The notes beneath the pieces are model-generated. The model was not told where the DNA came from. It made no database searches and worked only from the letters and a program-made list of their open reading frames with translations. A stretch of DNA of 64,000 bases from Rhodoligotrophos appendicifer. GTDB lineage: Bacteria; Pseudomonadota; Alphaproteobacteria; Rhizobiales; Im1. The DNA is taken from positions 62,001 to 126,000 of the forward strand of contig NZ_VHKL01000006.1 in NCBI RefSeq assembly GCF_007474605.1, written 5' to 3'. Every line of letters starts with the position of its first letter. Within the stretch, counting starts at the first letter, position 1. Shown one piece after another: positions 34,918-44,436 of the stretch. Made by a program: the position numbers and the translations under genes.

Positions 34918-35547
34918 CTACGTTTCTGCGCGGTCCGGATGTGTCATGGCAAAAACTGGAAGGCTGCCGCAGACATCCGCAATTTTGTTGATGCGTGGAA
35001 AAGCCGACAGATCGATATTGTATCGGCGTGCGCTGACGACTTGTGGAACCAGGCACACATCCGCGAGTGTGGTGTGGCCGCCAAAACAGTGACCATCGAA
35101 CCCGGCCATCTGCTCGACCGCTTCGAAGCCGATGCTGATCCAGTGCTGACGCCAAGCCAATATGGCTGAGGAATCCGCGCCGAACTGTGTCTCCAGGCGT
35201 TTGACCAGGCGAAGACTGGTCAGGGGGTGAATATCGCTGCAGATCATCTGGGCGATAGCCCGTACCTGCGCCCGTTCCCGCGAACCCCGTGGCAGGAGTG
35301 GAGGCTCGGGATAGCGTTCCTCAAGATATTCCAGGACGGCAAGAGATTGGGTAAGGATACGGCCGTCTTCGAGCGCGAGGGCGGGCACGAGCCCTTGAGG
35401 ATTGATGGCAAGGAAGGCCGCGTCGCGATGTTCCCCACCATCTTTGATCAGTTCGACGGCGAACCTGTCCGGATGAAGCCCCTTAAGGGCAAGGCCGATC
35501 CGCAGGCGATACGCGGCTGAACTGATGATACTGTCATAGAGCTTCAA
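34918..35547 (-). CDS. maiA: maleylacetoacetate isomerase / zeta-class glutathione S-transferase
   Basis: This 209-aa enzyme isomerises maleylacetoacetate to fumarylacetoacetate with glutathione, in tyrosine and homogentisate breakdown. The zeta-class active-site start DSIISSAAYRLRIGLALKG matches the usual SSxSYRVRIAL motif with Ala for the third Ser. NPQGLVPALALEDG and the C-terminal TLADVCLVPQV are also typical. It is near degP but not overlapping. A fumarylacetoacetate-hydrolase family gene lies 14 kb away, so the two need not be linked. Confidence 0.87.
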   Translation of the reverse strand: MKLYDSIISSAAYRLRIGLALKGLHPDRFAVELIKDGGEHRDAAFLAINPQGLVPALALEDGRILTQSLAVLEYLEERYPEPPLLPRGSRERAQVRAIAQMICSDIHPLTSLRLVKRLETQFGADSSAILAWRQHWISIGFEAVEQMAGFDGHCFGGHTTLADVCLVPQVVSARRYNIDLSAFPRINKIADVCGSLPVFAMTHPDRAET

Positions 35548-35656
35548 TGCTGCCCCCCGGGAGCGTGAAGATCAAAGATGGACGACGGCAGGACATCCGG
35601 TCTCGGCGGCCCTCCGTCTCGGGGTGGATCCGTGGGAAGGCCCCGGATCCCGCGGC

Positions 35657-37210
35657 TTATGGCTTCTTTTCGTCTCCGGCGGCGTCATCCAGCCGAAGGG
35701 CGAGAAACCGAGGCTCACCTTGGCTATTGGCCACGAGCATCAGAACTGACTTTCGTCCATTCTTCTCGATCTCCTTGACGCGATTCACCACTTCGTCGGG
35801 ACTGCTGACGGCCTTCTGCCCCACCTCGACGATGACATCGCCAGCTTCGATTCTCTTTTCGGCTGCAGAACTTCCAGGCGTAACTTCCGTCACGACGACG
35901 CCGTTGACGCCCTCTTTGATTTGATACTGCTCGCGCAACTCGTCAGACAGGGACCTGAGCTGAAGTCCGAGCGACGTGACGCTCTCCGCCGCCGGCGCGG
36001 TGGTTTTGGGTTCCTCGGGCGTGGCGGCGGCCACAGCCTTTTCGCCCCTGTCGAGATCGCCCACCGTGACGTCCAGCGTCTTGCGCTGCCCGTTGCTCGC
36101 GACGATGACCTTGACCGGCTTATTGATCGGCGTGTTCGCCACGATCCTCGGCAGGTCGCGCATCGCCGCAACCGGCTTGCCGTCAAACTCGACAATGACG
36201 TCGCCAGCGGCGATGCCTGCCTTCTCCGCCGGCCCGTCCGCAGTGACTTCCGCCACCAGCGCGCCCTGGCTATTGCTGAGACCGAGGCTCTCGGCGATCT
36301 CGTCGGTAACGGTCTGGATACGCACCCCAAGCCAGCCTCGGCGCACTTCGCCATATTGCCTGAGCTGGGACAGGACCGCCATGGCGGTGGTCGACGGGAT
36401 AGCGAACCCGATCCCGATGGAGCCGCCGCTGGGAGAGATGATGGCGCTGTTGATACCGATGACCTTGCCGTTCATGTCGAACAGCGGACCACCCGAATTA
36501 CCCCGGTTGATGGCCGCATCCGTCTGGATGAAATCATCATAGGGCCCGGCATTGATGTCGCGATTGCGCGCCGAGACGATACCCAGGGTCACCGATCCGC
36601 CAAGACCGAAGGGATTACCGATGGCCATGACCCAGTCACCGACGCGGAGCTTATCGGAATCACCCAGTTCCACCGCCTTGAGCGGGCTCGTGGGCTTCAC
36701 TCTCAGCAAGGCGAGATCTGTCTTTGTGTCCCGTCCGACGACCTCGGCATCGAGATTGCTGCCATCGACGAAATTGACTTGAATCTTCTCGGCGCCCGAG
36801 ACGACGTGATTGTTGGTGACGATCAGTCCTTCGGGGTCGATCACGAATCCCGATCCAAGCGAACTGGCCTGTCGGTCTTCCTGATCGTTCTCGTTATTGT
36901 CGCGGCCCTGCTGCTGCTTGTTGAAGAACTCTTCGAAAAACTCGCGGAACGGCGAATTCGGCGGTAGATCCGGCATCGGCACCGCCTCGCGTCCCTCCAC
37001 CTTCTGCGTCGTGGAGACATTGACGACAGCGCCTGAAAGGCCTTCCGCAAGATCGGCGACCGACTGCGGCCCCACCGCCTGTGCCGGCGTCGACACGACC
37101 CCGGTGGCAAGAAGACCGCAAAGGGCGAAGGCCGCAAGCCGGGCACCCCAACCTTGGTGACCCAAGCGTTCAGAGACGAACTGACCTCCCGTCGGCATCC
37201 TGTTCCACAT
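35657..37210 (-). CDS. degP: periplasmic serine protease DegP/HtrA (Do family)
   Basis: This protease/chaperone degrades misfolded envelope proteins. It has a signal region (ARLAAFALCGLLATGVVSTP). The catalytic triad lies in TNNHVV (His), KTDLALL (Asp) and RGNSGGPL (Ser). Two C-terminal PDZ domains follow, starting near GWLGVRIQ and TSLGLQLR. The start at 37,210 gives 517 aa and has GGAGAG about 8 nt upstream; 37,249 and 37,198 are alternatives. A Q-loop insert (QQQGRDNNENDQED) is present. It follows hflC after a stem-loop. Confidence 0.93.
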   Translation of the reverse strand: MWNRMPTGGQFVSERLGHQGWGARLAAFALCGLLATGVVSTPAQAVGPQSVADLAEGLSGAVVNVSTTQKVEGREAVPMPDLPPNSPFREFFEEFFNKQQQGRDNNENDQEDRQASSLGSGFVIDPEGLIVTNNHVVSGAEKIQVNFVDGSNLDAEVVGRDTKTDLALLRVKPTSPLKAVELGDSDKLRVGDWVMAIGNPFGLGGSVTLGIVSARNRDINAGPYDDFIQTDAAINRGNSGGPLFDMNGKVIGINSAIISPSGGSIGIGFAIPSTTAMAVLSQLRQYGEVRRGWLGVRIQTVTDEIAESLGLSNSQGALVAEVTADGPAEKAGIAAGDVIVEFDGKPVAAMRDLPRIVANTPINKPVKVIVASNGQRKTLDVTVGDLDRGEKAVAAATPEEPKTTAPAAESVTSLGLQLRSLSDELREQYQIKEGVNGVVVTEVTPGSSAAEKRIEAGDVIVEVGQKAVSSPDEVVNRVKEIEKNGRKSVLMLVANSQGEPRFLALRLDDAAGDEKKP

Positions 37211-37283
37211 CCTTATTGCTCTCCGTGCCACTCCGGCACTCGTCCACATTACGCTGTCAGGCGCGGGAACCGTAAGTCAAGGA

Positions 37284-37307
37284 CCCGTGACCTGTACCGG
37301 TCACGGG
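37284..37307 (-). terminator. stem-loop between hflC and degP
   Basis: A 9-bp perfect stem (CCCGTGACC with GGTCACGGG) around a 6-nt loop lies 15 bp after the hflC stop. The T run that follows is weak, so it may only attenuate read-through into degP or protect the hflKC mRNA end. Confidence 0.45.
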
Positions 37308-37321
37308 CCCCCTCATGCTCT

Positions 37322-38305
37322 TTACTGCGGCGCCGCGCTGCTGTTGGGCACGCCCATTGTAGCACCGGACGCCGGCGGGGCCATCGTTGCCGCGCCACCT
37401 TCTGTCGCCACGGGCGAGCGGGTGGCACCCGGAGTGGCGCCGTTCTCGCTCTTGAAATATTCGAAGAACTCCGTATCCGGCCGCAACACCAGCGTGGTGT
37501 TATTGCCTTGTAGGCTCTTTCGATACGCCTCGAGCGAGCGGGTGAAGGCGAAGAACTGCGGCGCCTGATTATAGGCATCCGCATAGATCTGCGTCCGCTC
37601 GGCATCGCCCTGACCGCGAAGGATTTCGCCGTCACGCTGGGCTTCTGACACGAGGATGACCGCGGTTCGGTCTGCCTGGGCGCGGATCTGCAGGCTGCGC
37701 TCGGTACCGACGGCCCGGATCTGCTCGGCCTCGGCCAGTCGCTCAGCACTCATGCGATCATAGGTGCTCTGCAGCACCTCGGGCAGGAGATCGGTCCGCC
37801 GGATTCGCACATCAACCACCTGGACACCGATTTCACGGGCTGCAGGGATCATGGCGTCCCGGATCTCGACCATCATCTGCTCACGCTCCTGGCTGAGCGC
37901 TGCATCGAAGGAACGCTTGCCGTATGTCGCGCGCAACGCGGCATCGAGTGATGTCTCGAGACGATCCTGCGCATCCTGCTGGTTTGCCTCCACCGCCTCG
38001 CGGTAGCGACGGGCATTGTCGATCCGGTACATGGTGATCGTGTCGACGAGATAACGGCGGCCGTCGACAACCTGCACCCGCTTGTCGTTGCTTTCGAAGA
38101 ACTGCAGCGGCCGCGGAATATAGACCACGCTCTCGATCACCGGGAGCTTGAAGTACAGCCCTGGTTCGTTGATCTCTCGCTTGATCTCACCGAACTGGAC
38201 GACGAGGGCGCGTTGCCGTTCATCGACGACGAATGTCGAAGCGTAGACGACGAGCACGATCACTGCCAGGACGATGACCGCAATGTTTCGGAAGGTTGTG
38301 TTCAT
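37322..38305 (-). CDS. hflC: HflC, subunit of the HflKC protease modulator
   Basis: HflC is an SPFH-domain inner-membrane protein that forms a cage with HflK around the FtsH protease. The 327-aa protein has an N-terminal TM helix (NIAVIVLAVIVLVVYAS) and VVDERQRALVVQFG. The SPFH body includes IPAAREIGVQVVDVRIRRTDL, and the tail is Ala/Pro-rich. Its start overlaps the hflK stop by 4 bp, as expected for a fixed-ratio complex. Confidence 0.95.
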   Translation of the reverse strand: MNTTFRNIAVIVLAVIVLVVYASTFVVDERQRALVVQFGEIKREINEPGLYFKLPVIESVVYIPRPLQFFESNDKRVQVVDGRRYLVDTITMYRIDNARRYREAVEANQQDAQDRLETSLDAALRATYGKRSFDAALSQEREQMMVEIRDAMIPAAREIGVQVVDVRIRRTDLLPEVLQSTYDRMSAERLAEAEQIRAVGTERSLQIRAQADRTAVILVSEAQRDGEILRGQGDAERTQIYADAYNQAPQFFAFTRSLEAYRKSLQGNNTTLVLRPDTEFFEYFKSENGATPGATRSPVATEGGAATMAPPASGATMGVPNSSAAPQ

Positions 38306-39414
38306 TGGGCCGCTCCCGTGCTCGATGTGCCGGTGGCGGGTGCGCTCCGTCGATTCTGGATCTCAGGCAACGGCAGGTAGGGCACCACGCCGGAACCGGC
38401 GCCCTCCTCCATGATCACCTTGTTTGAGTCTCCCAGAACCGTTTCCATGGTTTCGAGGTAGAGCCGCTTACGGGTCACGTCCTCGGCCTTCCGATATTCC
38501 TGCAGCACCTCGAGAAACCGCTTTGAGGAGCCTTCCGATTCGGCGACGACGCGGCCCTTATAGGCCTCGGCCTCTTCGTGGATCCGAGCCGCCTCACCGC
38601 GCGCCTCGCCGAGCCGCCGGTTGGCGTACTTTTGAGAATCTTCGATGAAGCGCTCTTGATCCTGCTTCGCCCGCTGCACCTCTTCGAATGCGTCCGACAC
38701 AGCAGCTGGCGGATCGGCGCGCTGGATATTCACGCTGCTGAGCTGGATGCCGGCATTGTAGCTGTCAAGCGTCGCTTGCATCTGCCGCTGAACCGCTTCC
38801 TGAACCTCGCCGCGACCTGTGGTGCGAACCACCTCTGCAGTTGTCTGCCCCACCACGTCGCGCATCACGCTCTCCGCCACCACGCGCACGAGCGCCTGCT
38901 GATTGGAGATGTCGAAGAGATATTCCCTCGGATCATTGATCCGCCACAAGACGGTGAAGCCGATGTCGACGATGTTCTGGTCGCCCGTGAGCATCAGTCC
39001 GGCATCATCGCTCCGGCCCGCGGTCAGCGAGCCGACGCTCAACTGTTGGGTACGCAGAGCCGGAACCGTCTCGACGGTTTCGAAGGGCCAGAAGATGAAA
39101 TGGAGCCCCGGCGAGGTCTGGCCGGGCTCAGCCTTACCGAACAGCAGTTCGACGCCGACCTGGTCTGGCTGCACGCGATAGGCTGCATTCCAGAAATAGA
39201 TCGCAACCAAAGCCACGATGATCGCGATGCCGAACAGCTTGTTCGATCCGCCGCTGCTTGGGATGATGGTCTTAAGGCGATCCTGGCCTCGCTTCAGGAT
39301 CTCTTCCAGATCCGGTGGCGTATTGCGGTTTCCTCCGCCGCCACCTTGAGGACCTTGCCCCCATGGTCCGCGGCCACCGCCCTGCCAGCCACCGCCTTGA
39401 TTGCTCCAAGGCAT
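38302..39414 (-). CDS. hflK: HflK, subunit of the HflKC protease modulator
   Basis: HflK pairs with HflC to regulate FtsH. The start MPWSNQGGG gives 370 aa, preceded by GAGAAGGG. A Gly-rich, Asn-containing N-terminus is typical of HflK. The TM helix (LFGIAIIVALVAIYFW) and the SPFH domain with YRVQPDQVGVELLFG and IVDIGFTVLWRI follow. The coiled Ala/Glu-rich C-terminal part (RRLGEARGEAARIHEEAEA) matches the family. The gene is translationally coupled to hflC. Confidence 0.94.
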   Translation of the reverse strand: MPWSNQGGGWQGGGRGPWGQGPQGGGGGNRNTPPDLEEILKRGQDRLKTIIPSSGGSNKLFGIAIIVALVAIYFWNAAYRVQPDQVGVELLFGKAEPGQTSPGLHFIFWPFETVETVPALRTQQLSVGSLTAGRSDDAGLMLTGDQNIVDIGFTVLWRINDPREYLFDISNQQALVRVVAESVMRDVVGQTTAEVVRTTGRGEVQEAVQRQMQATLDSYNAGIQLSSVNIQRADPPAAVSDAFEEVQRAKQDQERFIEDSQKYANRRLGEARGEAARIHEEAEAYKGRVVAESEGSSKRFLEVLQEYRKAEDVTRKRLYLETMETVLGDSNKVIMEEGAGSGVVPYLPLPEIQNRRSAPATGTSSTGAAQ

Positions 39415-39560
39415 TATTGTCTTACCCTTCTCTGCTGTGAGGCAAGCGCCGACTGACGGCGCAAGCATGCGTGGGTGATATAGGGGAACGGGGGTTCCAA
39501 GTCCATGCCGAGCGAGGTCCCGGAACCATAGATTCCCTGTGAGTTTCCGCGCCGGCCCGC

Positions 39561-40670
39561 CTAATACACGACCACCGAGCGAATGGACCTTCCGTCATGC
39601 ATCAGATCGAAGGCGTTGTTGATCTCTTCCAGCGGCATCGTGTGGGTGATCATTGGATCAATCTGAATTTTCCCGTCCATGTACCAATCCACGATCTTAG
39701 GCACGTCGGTGCGGCCCCTGGCGCCGCCAAAGGCACTTCCGCGCCATGAACGACCGGTGACGAGTTGGAAGGGTCGCGTCGAGATTTCTGCCCCTGCCGG
39801 CGCTACGCCGATGATGATCGATTGGCCCCAGCCTTTGTGGCAGGCCTCGAGCGCCATACGCATCACCTTCACGTTACCGATACACTCGAACGTGTAATCC
39901 GCGCCGCCTCCAGTCAGGTTGACCAGATGCGCGACCAGATCGCCGTCGACTTCGCTGGGATTGACAAAGTGGGTCATCCCGAAGCGTGTCCCCCAGTCTT
40001 TCTTGTCGTTGTTCATGTCGACGCCCACGATCATGTTGGCGCCGACGAGTTTCAGCCCTTGCACCACGTTGAGCCCGATGCCGCCCAGTCCGAAGACGAT
40101 GGCATTGGCCCCTGGCTCGACCTTGGCGGTATGGATGACGGCGCCAATCCCCGTCGTCACGCCGCAACCGATGTAGCAAACCTTGTCGAACGGGGCGTCC
40201 TCCCGGATCTTGGCGACCGCAATTTCGGGAAGCACCGTATGCTGGGCAAAGGTTGACGTGCCCATGTAATGGTGGAGCTTCCGGCCATCCAGCGAAAATC
40301 GGCTGGTGCCGTCGGGCATCAATCCTTGACCCTGGGTCGAGCGGATCTTCTGGCAGAGGTTGGTTTTCGGGTTGAGGCAATATTCACATTCCCGACATTC
40401 CGGCGTGTAGAGCGGAATGACGTGATCACCCGGTCTCAACGATGTTACACCGGGACCAACCTCCAGCACGACGCCCGCGCCCTCATGCCCGAGAATAGCC
40501 GGAAACAGGCCTTCGGGATCGTCGCCTGACAATGTGAAAGCATCCGTATGGCAAACGCCGGTGGCCTTGATCTCGACAAGGACCTCGCCCGCTTTTGGTC
40601 CTTCAAGATCGACTGTCACGATTTCCAGGGGCTGACCGGGGGCAAGCGCGACAGCGGCGCGTGTCTTCAT
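39561..40670 (-). CDS. frmA: S-(hydroxymethyl)glutathione dehydrogenase / class III alcohol dehydrogenase
   Basis: This zinc enzyme oxidises the formaldehyde-glutathione adduct and also reduces S-nitrosoglutathione. The start MKTRAAVAL gives 369 aa with GGAG upstream. The catalytic zinc ligands lie in [12 protein letters not shown] and LGHEGAGVV. The structural zinc has four Cys in [17 protein letters not shown]. The NAD fold is [13 protein letters not shown]. It lies between katA and hflK, so several detoxification genes cluster here. It is often named adhC or flhA in relatives. Confidence 0.95.
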   Translation of the reverse strand: MKTRAAVALAPGQPLEIVTVDLEGPKAGEVLVEIKATGVCHTDAFTLSGDDPEGLFPAILGHEGAGVVLEVGPGVTSLRPGDHVIPLYTPECRECEYCLNPKTNLCQKIRSTQGQGLMPDGTSRFSLDGRKLHHYMGTSTFAQHTVLPEIAVAKIREDAPFDKVCYIGCGVTTGIGAVIHTAKVEPGANAIVFGLGGIGLNVVQGLKLVGANMIVGVDMNNDKKDWGTRFGMTHFVNPSEVDGDLVAHLVNLTGGGADYTFECIGNVKVMRMALEACHKGWGQSIIIGVAPAGAEISTRPFQLVTGRSWRGSAFGGARGRTDVPKIVDWYMDGKIQIDPMITHTMPLEEINNAFDLMHDGRSIRSVVVY

Positions 40671-40820
40671 AGATGGGCTCCAAATCCGGGAATGTCTCTC
40701 GTTGCGCCGGACATTGCCAGCGACCGGACGTGTTCGCAAGCCTGCAGGATCAAAGATCCTCTTTCGCCGGAAGATCCCGTGAGAGGGAGAGAACGATCCA
40801 CGCTTCGTCAGCGGAAAGGG

Positions 40821-40848
40821 GGCGGCGGGGGCGCGCGCCCCCGCCGCC
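40821..40848 (-). terminator. 28-bp perfect GC palindrome after katA
   Basis: A perfectly self-complementary 28-bp tract of G and C lies 5 bp beyond the katA stop. In RNA it gives a very stable stem that should end or protect the katA transcript. The following T-rich part is short (CCCTTTCC on the - strand), so termination efficiency is uncertain. Confidence 0.6.
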
Positions 40849-40853
40849 TGTGA

Positions 40854-42329
40854 TCACTCTGCCGCCTGGGACGGCAGCAATTCGCTCATCTCGATGCCGA
40901 CGCGGCGCGCTACGCCTTCGCCATAGGCTGGGTCGCAGCGATAGAAATGCACCACCTGACGCTTCAGGATCTCCAACGGCACGCCCTGCATGGCGGCCGC
41001 CAAATTGTCGAACAGGCGCTCCTTCTCCTCGGCCGTGAACAACCGGAAGAGATTGCCCGGCTGGGTGTAATCGTCATTTCCGAGACGATGATTGTAGCGA
41101 TCCGCATCGCCCGAAATCTTCAGCGGCGGCTCGGCGAAGCTCTGATCCTCCACGGGTCCCCCGAACGAGTTCGGCTCGTAATAGGCGTTCGGATTTGGAT
41201 TGGTGTCCGTGAAGAAGCGCATCGGTCCATCCTTGTGATAATGATGAACTGGGCACTGGGCGCGGTTGACGGGCAGATGCTCGTAATGTGTTCCCAGGCG
41301 GTAGCGATGGGCGTCCGCATAGGAGAACACGCGGGCCTGCAGCATCTTGTCCGGCGAGAAGCCGATCCCCGGCACGACGTTGGAGGGCGAGAACGCCGCT
41401 TGTTCGATTTCGGCGAAGTAGTTCTCAGGATTACGATTGAGTTCCATCACGCCGACCTCGATCAGCGGATAATCCCCGTGGGGCCAAACCTTCGTGAGAT
41501 CGAAGGGATTGTACCAGGTCTTCTCGGCATCGAGCTCCGGCATCACCTGCACATACATCTTCCAGCGTGGGAAATCGCCGCTATCGATGGCTGCGAACAG
41601 GTCCTCCTGATAGGACTCCCGGCTACGGCCAATAATTTCCTCCGCCTGGGCATTGGAATGGTTCTTGATGCCCTGTTCGGTGCGGAAATGGAATTTGACC
41701 CAGAACCTCTCCTTCGCCGCATTGATGAAGGAGAAGGTGTGCGAGCCGAAGCCATGCATATGGCGCGGGCTCTGCGGAATGCCGCGATCGGAGAACAGGA
41801 TCGTGACCTGGTGCAGGCTCTCGGGCGAGAGGGACCAGAAATCCCACATGGCCGTTGTCGAGCGCAGATTGGTCTTGGGATGCCTCTTCTGTGTGTGAAT
41901 GAAGTCGGGGAACTTGTAAGGGTCGCGCACGAAGAACACAGGCGTGTTGTTGCCGACGAGGTCCCAATTGCCCTGGTCGGTGTAGAATTTCAGCGCAAAG
42001 CCGCGCACGTCGCGCTCGTGATCCGCGGCGCCCAGTTCACCGGCGACGGTTGAAAAACGCGCCAGCATCGGCGTCTTCTTACCCACCTGGAAGACTGACG
42101 CTGAACTGTACTGGGTAATGTCATGGGTGACCGTAAGCGTCCCAAAGGCGCCCCAACCCTTGGCATGCACGGGACGCTCCGGAATGCGTTCCCGGTTCTG
42201 GTGAGCGAGCTTCTCGATCAGCTGATAGTCCTGCATCAGCAGCGGTCCACGCTCGCCTGCACTCAATGCATTCTGGTTATCCGCGATCGGCGCACCCGCC
42301 GTCGTCGTCAATGTCGGACGCTCCGCCAT
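40854..42329 (-). CDS. katA: monofunctional heme catalase (small-subunit type)
   Basis: This catalase converts hydrogen peroxide to water and oxygen. At 491 aa it is a small-subunit, probably NADPH-binding clade 3 enzyme. The distal His is His55 in [12 protein letters not shown], the distal Asn lies in [11 protein letters not shown], and the heme-ligand Tyr is in [14 protein letters not shown]. The heme-site RFSTVAGE is also intact. It is divergent from oxyR across 101 bp, so OxyR most probably induces it under peroxide stress. Confidence 0.96.
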   Translation of the reverse strand: MAERPTLTTTAGAPIADNQNALSAGERGPLLMQDYQLIEKLAHQNRERIPERPVHAKGWGAFGTLTVTHDITQYSSASVFQVGKKTPMLARFSTVAGELGAADHERDVRGFALKFYTDQGNWDLVGNNTPVFFVRDPYKFPDFIHTQKRHPKTNLRSTTAMWDFWSLSPESLHQVTILFSDRGIPQSPRHMHGFGSHTFSFINAAKERFWVKFHFRTEQGIKNHSNAQAEEIIGRSRESYQEDLFAAIDSGDFPRWKMYVQVMPELDAEKTWYNPFDLTKVWPHGDYPLIEVGVMELNRNPENYFAEIEQAAFSPSNVVPGIGFSPDKMLQARVFSYADAHRYRLGTHYEHLPVNRAQCPVHHYHKDGPMRFFTDTNPNPNAYYEPNSFGGPVEDQSFAEPPLKISGDADRYNHRLGNDDYTQPGNLFRLFTAEEKERLFDNLAAAMQGVPLEILKRQVVHFYRCDPAYGEGVARRVGIEMSELLPSQAAE

Positions 42330-42430
42330 CTGCTCGCTCCTGCTCTCTGTGAAATCTAGAGCGGTTCTACAAAGCGAGTTCCATCAGGTCAAATTGCAAA
42401 ATCTTGAATGTGTGATAAGAAATACTGATC
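42330..42430. promoter_or_regulatory. katA-oxyR divergent promoter region
   Basis: This 101-bp segment separates the divergent starts of katA and oxyR and must carry both promoters and the likely OxyR site. An AT-rich half lies next to oxyR (around 42,395-42,430). I could not define an exact ATAG-type OxyR box by eye. Confidence 0.55.
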
Positions 42431-43327
42431 ATGCCTACCTTGAAACAACTTCGCTACCTGGACGCTCTGGCCACACATCGCCATTTCGGCCGTGCCGCGC
42501 AGAGTTGCCGGGTCTCGCAACCCGCTCTGTCCATGCAAATCGCCGATCTGGAGGCGGAGCTCGGTGTGATTGTGCTAGAGCGTCTCAGACGCGAACTGGT
42601 CTTCACCGCGCGTGGTGCGGAGATCGCCACTCGGGGGCGCGACATTCTGACCGCCGTAAACGATCTCGTGGATTTCGCGCGCCAGAGCGAGGGGCCTCTT
42701 GCCGGCACCTTGCGCCTGGGCGTGATCCCTTCGGTCGCACCCTATTTGCTTCATCGGCTGCTGCCCTTGCTGAAGCGCGACTATCCCGGTCTGGGCCTGA
42801 CGCTTTATGAGACTCAGACAACCTCCCTGCTGCTTGAGCTGCAGCAGGGCCGAATCGATGCAGCCCTTCTCGCTCTGCCTTCAGAGATGGAAGGGTTGGT
42901 CGAAATGGTTCTTTTTGACGATCCCTTTCTTCTGGCGCTTCCGGCTGATCATCCCCTGGCAAGCCTGGAGACTGTTTCCCCTCAGGATTTGGAGGGTGAG
43001 AGGGTGCTTCTGCTCGAACAGGGCCACTGTCTGCGGGACCAGGCGGTCTCCTTCTGCCGTGGCCTTGGCATCGTCGAGCTTGATGGTCTCGGGGCGACCA
43101 GCCTCTCGACCTTGGTGCAGATGGTCGCCAATGGCTATGGAGTGACGTTGCTGCCGAGGCTGGCGGTGCAGTCTGAAATGCGGGATCCCTGCAGCATTGT
43201 GGTGAAGTCATTTCGGCAGCCTGCGCCACAGCGCAGACTGGGTCTGGTCTGGCGAAGCACCTCGCCCCGCGCACCGGACTTCGAGGCCATGGGACGGCTG
43301 ATCCAGCAGACCGCAGGAGATCCCTGA
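42431..43327 (+). CDS. oxyR: hydrogen peroxide-sensing LysR regulator OxyR
   Basis: This 298-aa LysR-type regulator has the N-terminal winged helix (LKQLRYLDALATHRHFGRA). The two redox Cys of OxyR are both present as Cys200 and Cys209, in GHCLRDQ and SFCRG, matching Cys199 and Cys208 of the E. coli protein. Peroxide should form a disulfide between them and switch on catalase and related genes. Divergence from katA fits this. The protein may also repress its own transcription, as usual for the family. Confidence 0.95.
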   Translation: MPTLKQLRYLDALATHRHFGRAAQSCRVSQPALSMQIADLEAELGVIVLERLRRELVFTARGAEIATRGRDILTAVNDLVDFARQSEGPLAGTLRLGVIPSVAPYLLHRLLPLLKRDYPGLGLTLYETQTTSLLLELQQGRIDAALLALPSEMEGLVEMVLFDDPFLLALPADHPLASLETVSPQDLEGERVLLLEQGHCLRDQAVSFCRGLGIVELDGLGATSLSTLVQMVANGYGVTLLPRLAVQSEMRDPCSIVVKSFRQPAPQRRLGLVWRSTSPRAPDFEAMGRLIQQTAGDP

Positions 43328-43348
43328 CGCAATGGCGCCACATTTTCC

Positions 43349-43378
43349 TTGACGGCGCATTCGGGCCCGTTCTTTATA
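43349..43378 (+). promoter_or_regulatory. candidate sigma70-type promoter of the sulfonate ABC operon
   Basis: TTGACG (43,349-43,354) and TTTATA (43,373-43,378) stand 18 bp apart, 72 bp before the substrate-binding protein start. GTTC and GAAC half-sites flank the -10 box and could be part of an operator. Confidence 0.5.
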
Positions 43379-43450
43379 ACGAACAAATACTGTCCTGCAT
43401 TAAAAACAACTTGTGATCCGGGCATCGTCGGATCCTGAGGGAGCACCATC

Positions 43451-44431
43451 ATGATCGGTCTTGTTCGTCGCTGGGTCTTGGCCTCGGCCCTCGCTTTAAG
43501 CCTTCTGCCCACATCGTTGGCGATGGCGGAGGAAAAGCTGTCGGATTTGAACATCGACTGGGCGACATATAATCCGGTCAGCATTGTTCTCAAGGATCAG
43601 GGGCTGCTTGAAAAAGAGTTCGCCGCTGACGGGACGACCATCAATTGGGTGCAGTCCGCCGGATCGAACAAGGCACTCGAGTTTCTCAATGCGGGATCTC
43701 TTGATTTTGGATCCTCTGCTGGTGCGGCCGCGCTCATCGCCCGGATCAATGGCAATCCCGTGAAGGCCATCTATGTCTATTCACAACCTGAATGGACGGC
43801 GCTGGTCACCAGCAAGGATAGCTCGATCAAGTCCGTGGCTGACCTCAAGGGCAAGTCCGTCGCCGTCACCCGCGGGACCGACCCGCATATCTTCTTGGTG
43901 CGGGCGCTCGCTGATGCCGGCCTTACCGATAAGGATGTCCGTTTCGTGCTGCTGCAGCATGCCGATGGCCGCGCCGCCCTCATCCGTGGTGACGTGGACG
44001 CCTGGGCGGGCCTCGATCCGATGATGGCCTCCGCCGAGCTCCAGGACGGCGCACGTCTCTTCTACCGCAAAGCCGAGGCCAATACTTGGGGTGTCCTAGA
44101 TGTCCGCGAGGAGTTTGCGGCCCAACACCCTGAAGCAGTGGCCCGCGTGCTGAAGGTCTATGAGGAAGGGCGCAAATGGGCACTTGCCAATCCCGATAAG
44201 GTGGCGGAGCTCCTGTCGAAGGCGGCGCGCATTCCGCTCCCCGTGGCGCAAAAGCAGCTTCAGGAGCGCACCAAGCTCACCTATAACAAGATCGGCGCGG
44301 AGCAACGTGACTCGATCCTGGCGGCAGGCAAAGCCTTGCAGCAGGCCGGGGTCATTGCTGCCGATGTCGATGTGACAGCCCAGGTCGACGCTCTGATTGA
44401 CGACACCTTCAGCCGCGATCTGACGAACTGA
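43451..44431 (+). CDS. ssuA: ABC transporter substrate-binding protein, aliphatic sulfonate/nitrate type
   Basis: This 326-aa periplasmic binding protein has a signal peptide (VLASALALSLLPTSLAMA). The SsuA/TauA-like fold shows LNIDWATYNPVSIVLKDQGL at the N-terminus, QSAGSNKALEFLNAGS and SVADLKGKSVAVTRGT. It should deliver an organosulfur or related small ligand to the permease encoded 5 bp downstream. The ligand cannot be read from sequence; sulfonate is the commonest in this family. Confidence 0.82.
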   Translation: MIGLVRRWVLASALALSLLPTSLAMAEEKLSDLNIDWATYNPVSIVLKDQGLLEKEFAADGTTINWVQSAGSNKALEFLNAGSLDFGSSAGAAALIARINGNPVKAIYVYSQPEWTALVTSKDSSIKSVADLKGKSVAVTRGTDPHIFLVRALADAGLTDKDVRFVLLQHADGRAALIRGDVDAWAGLDPMMASAELQDGARLFYRKAEANTWGVLDVREEFAAQHPEAVARVLKVYEEGRKWALANPDKVAELLSKAARIPLPVAQKQLQERTKLTYNKIGAEQRDSILAAGKALQQAGVIAADVDVTAQVDALIDDTFSRDLTN

Positions 44432-44436
44432 GGACG

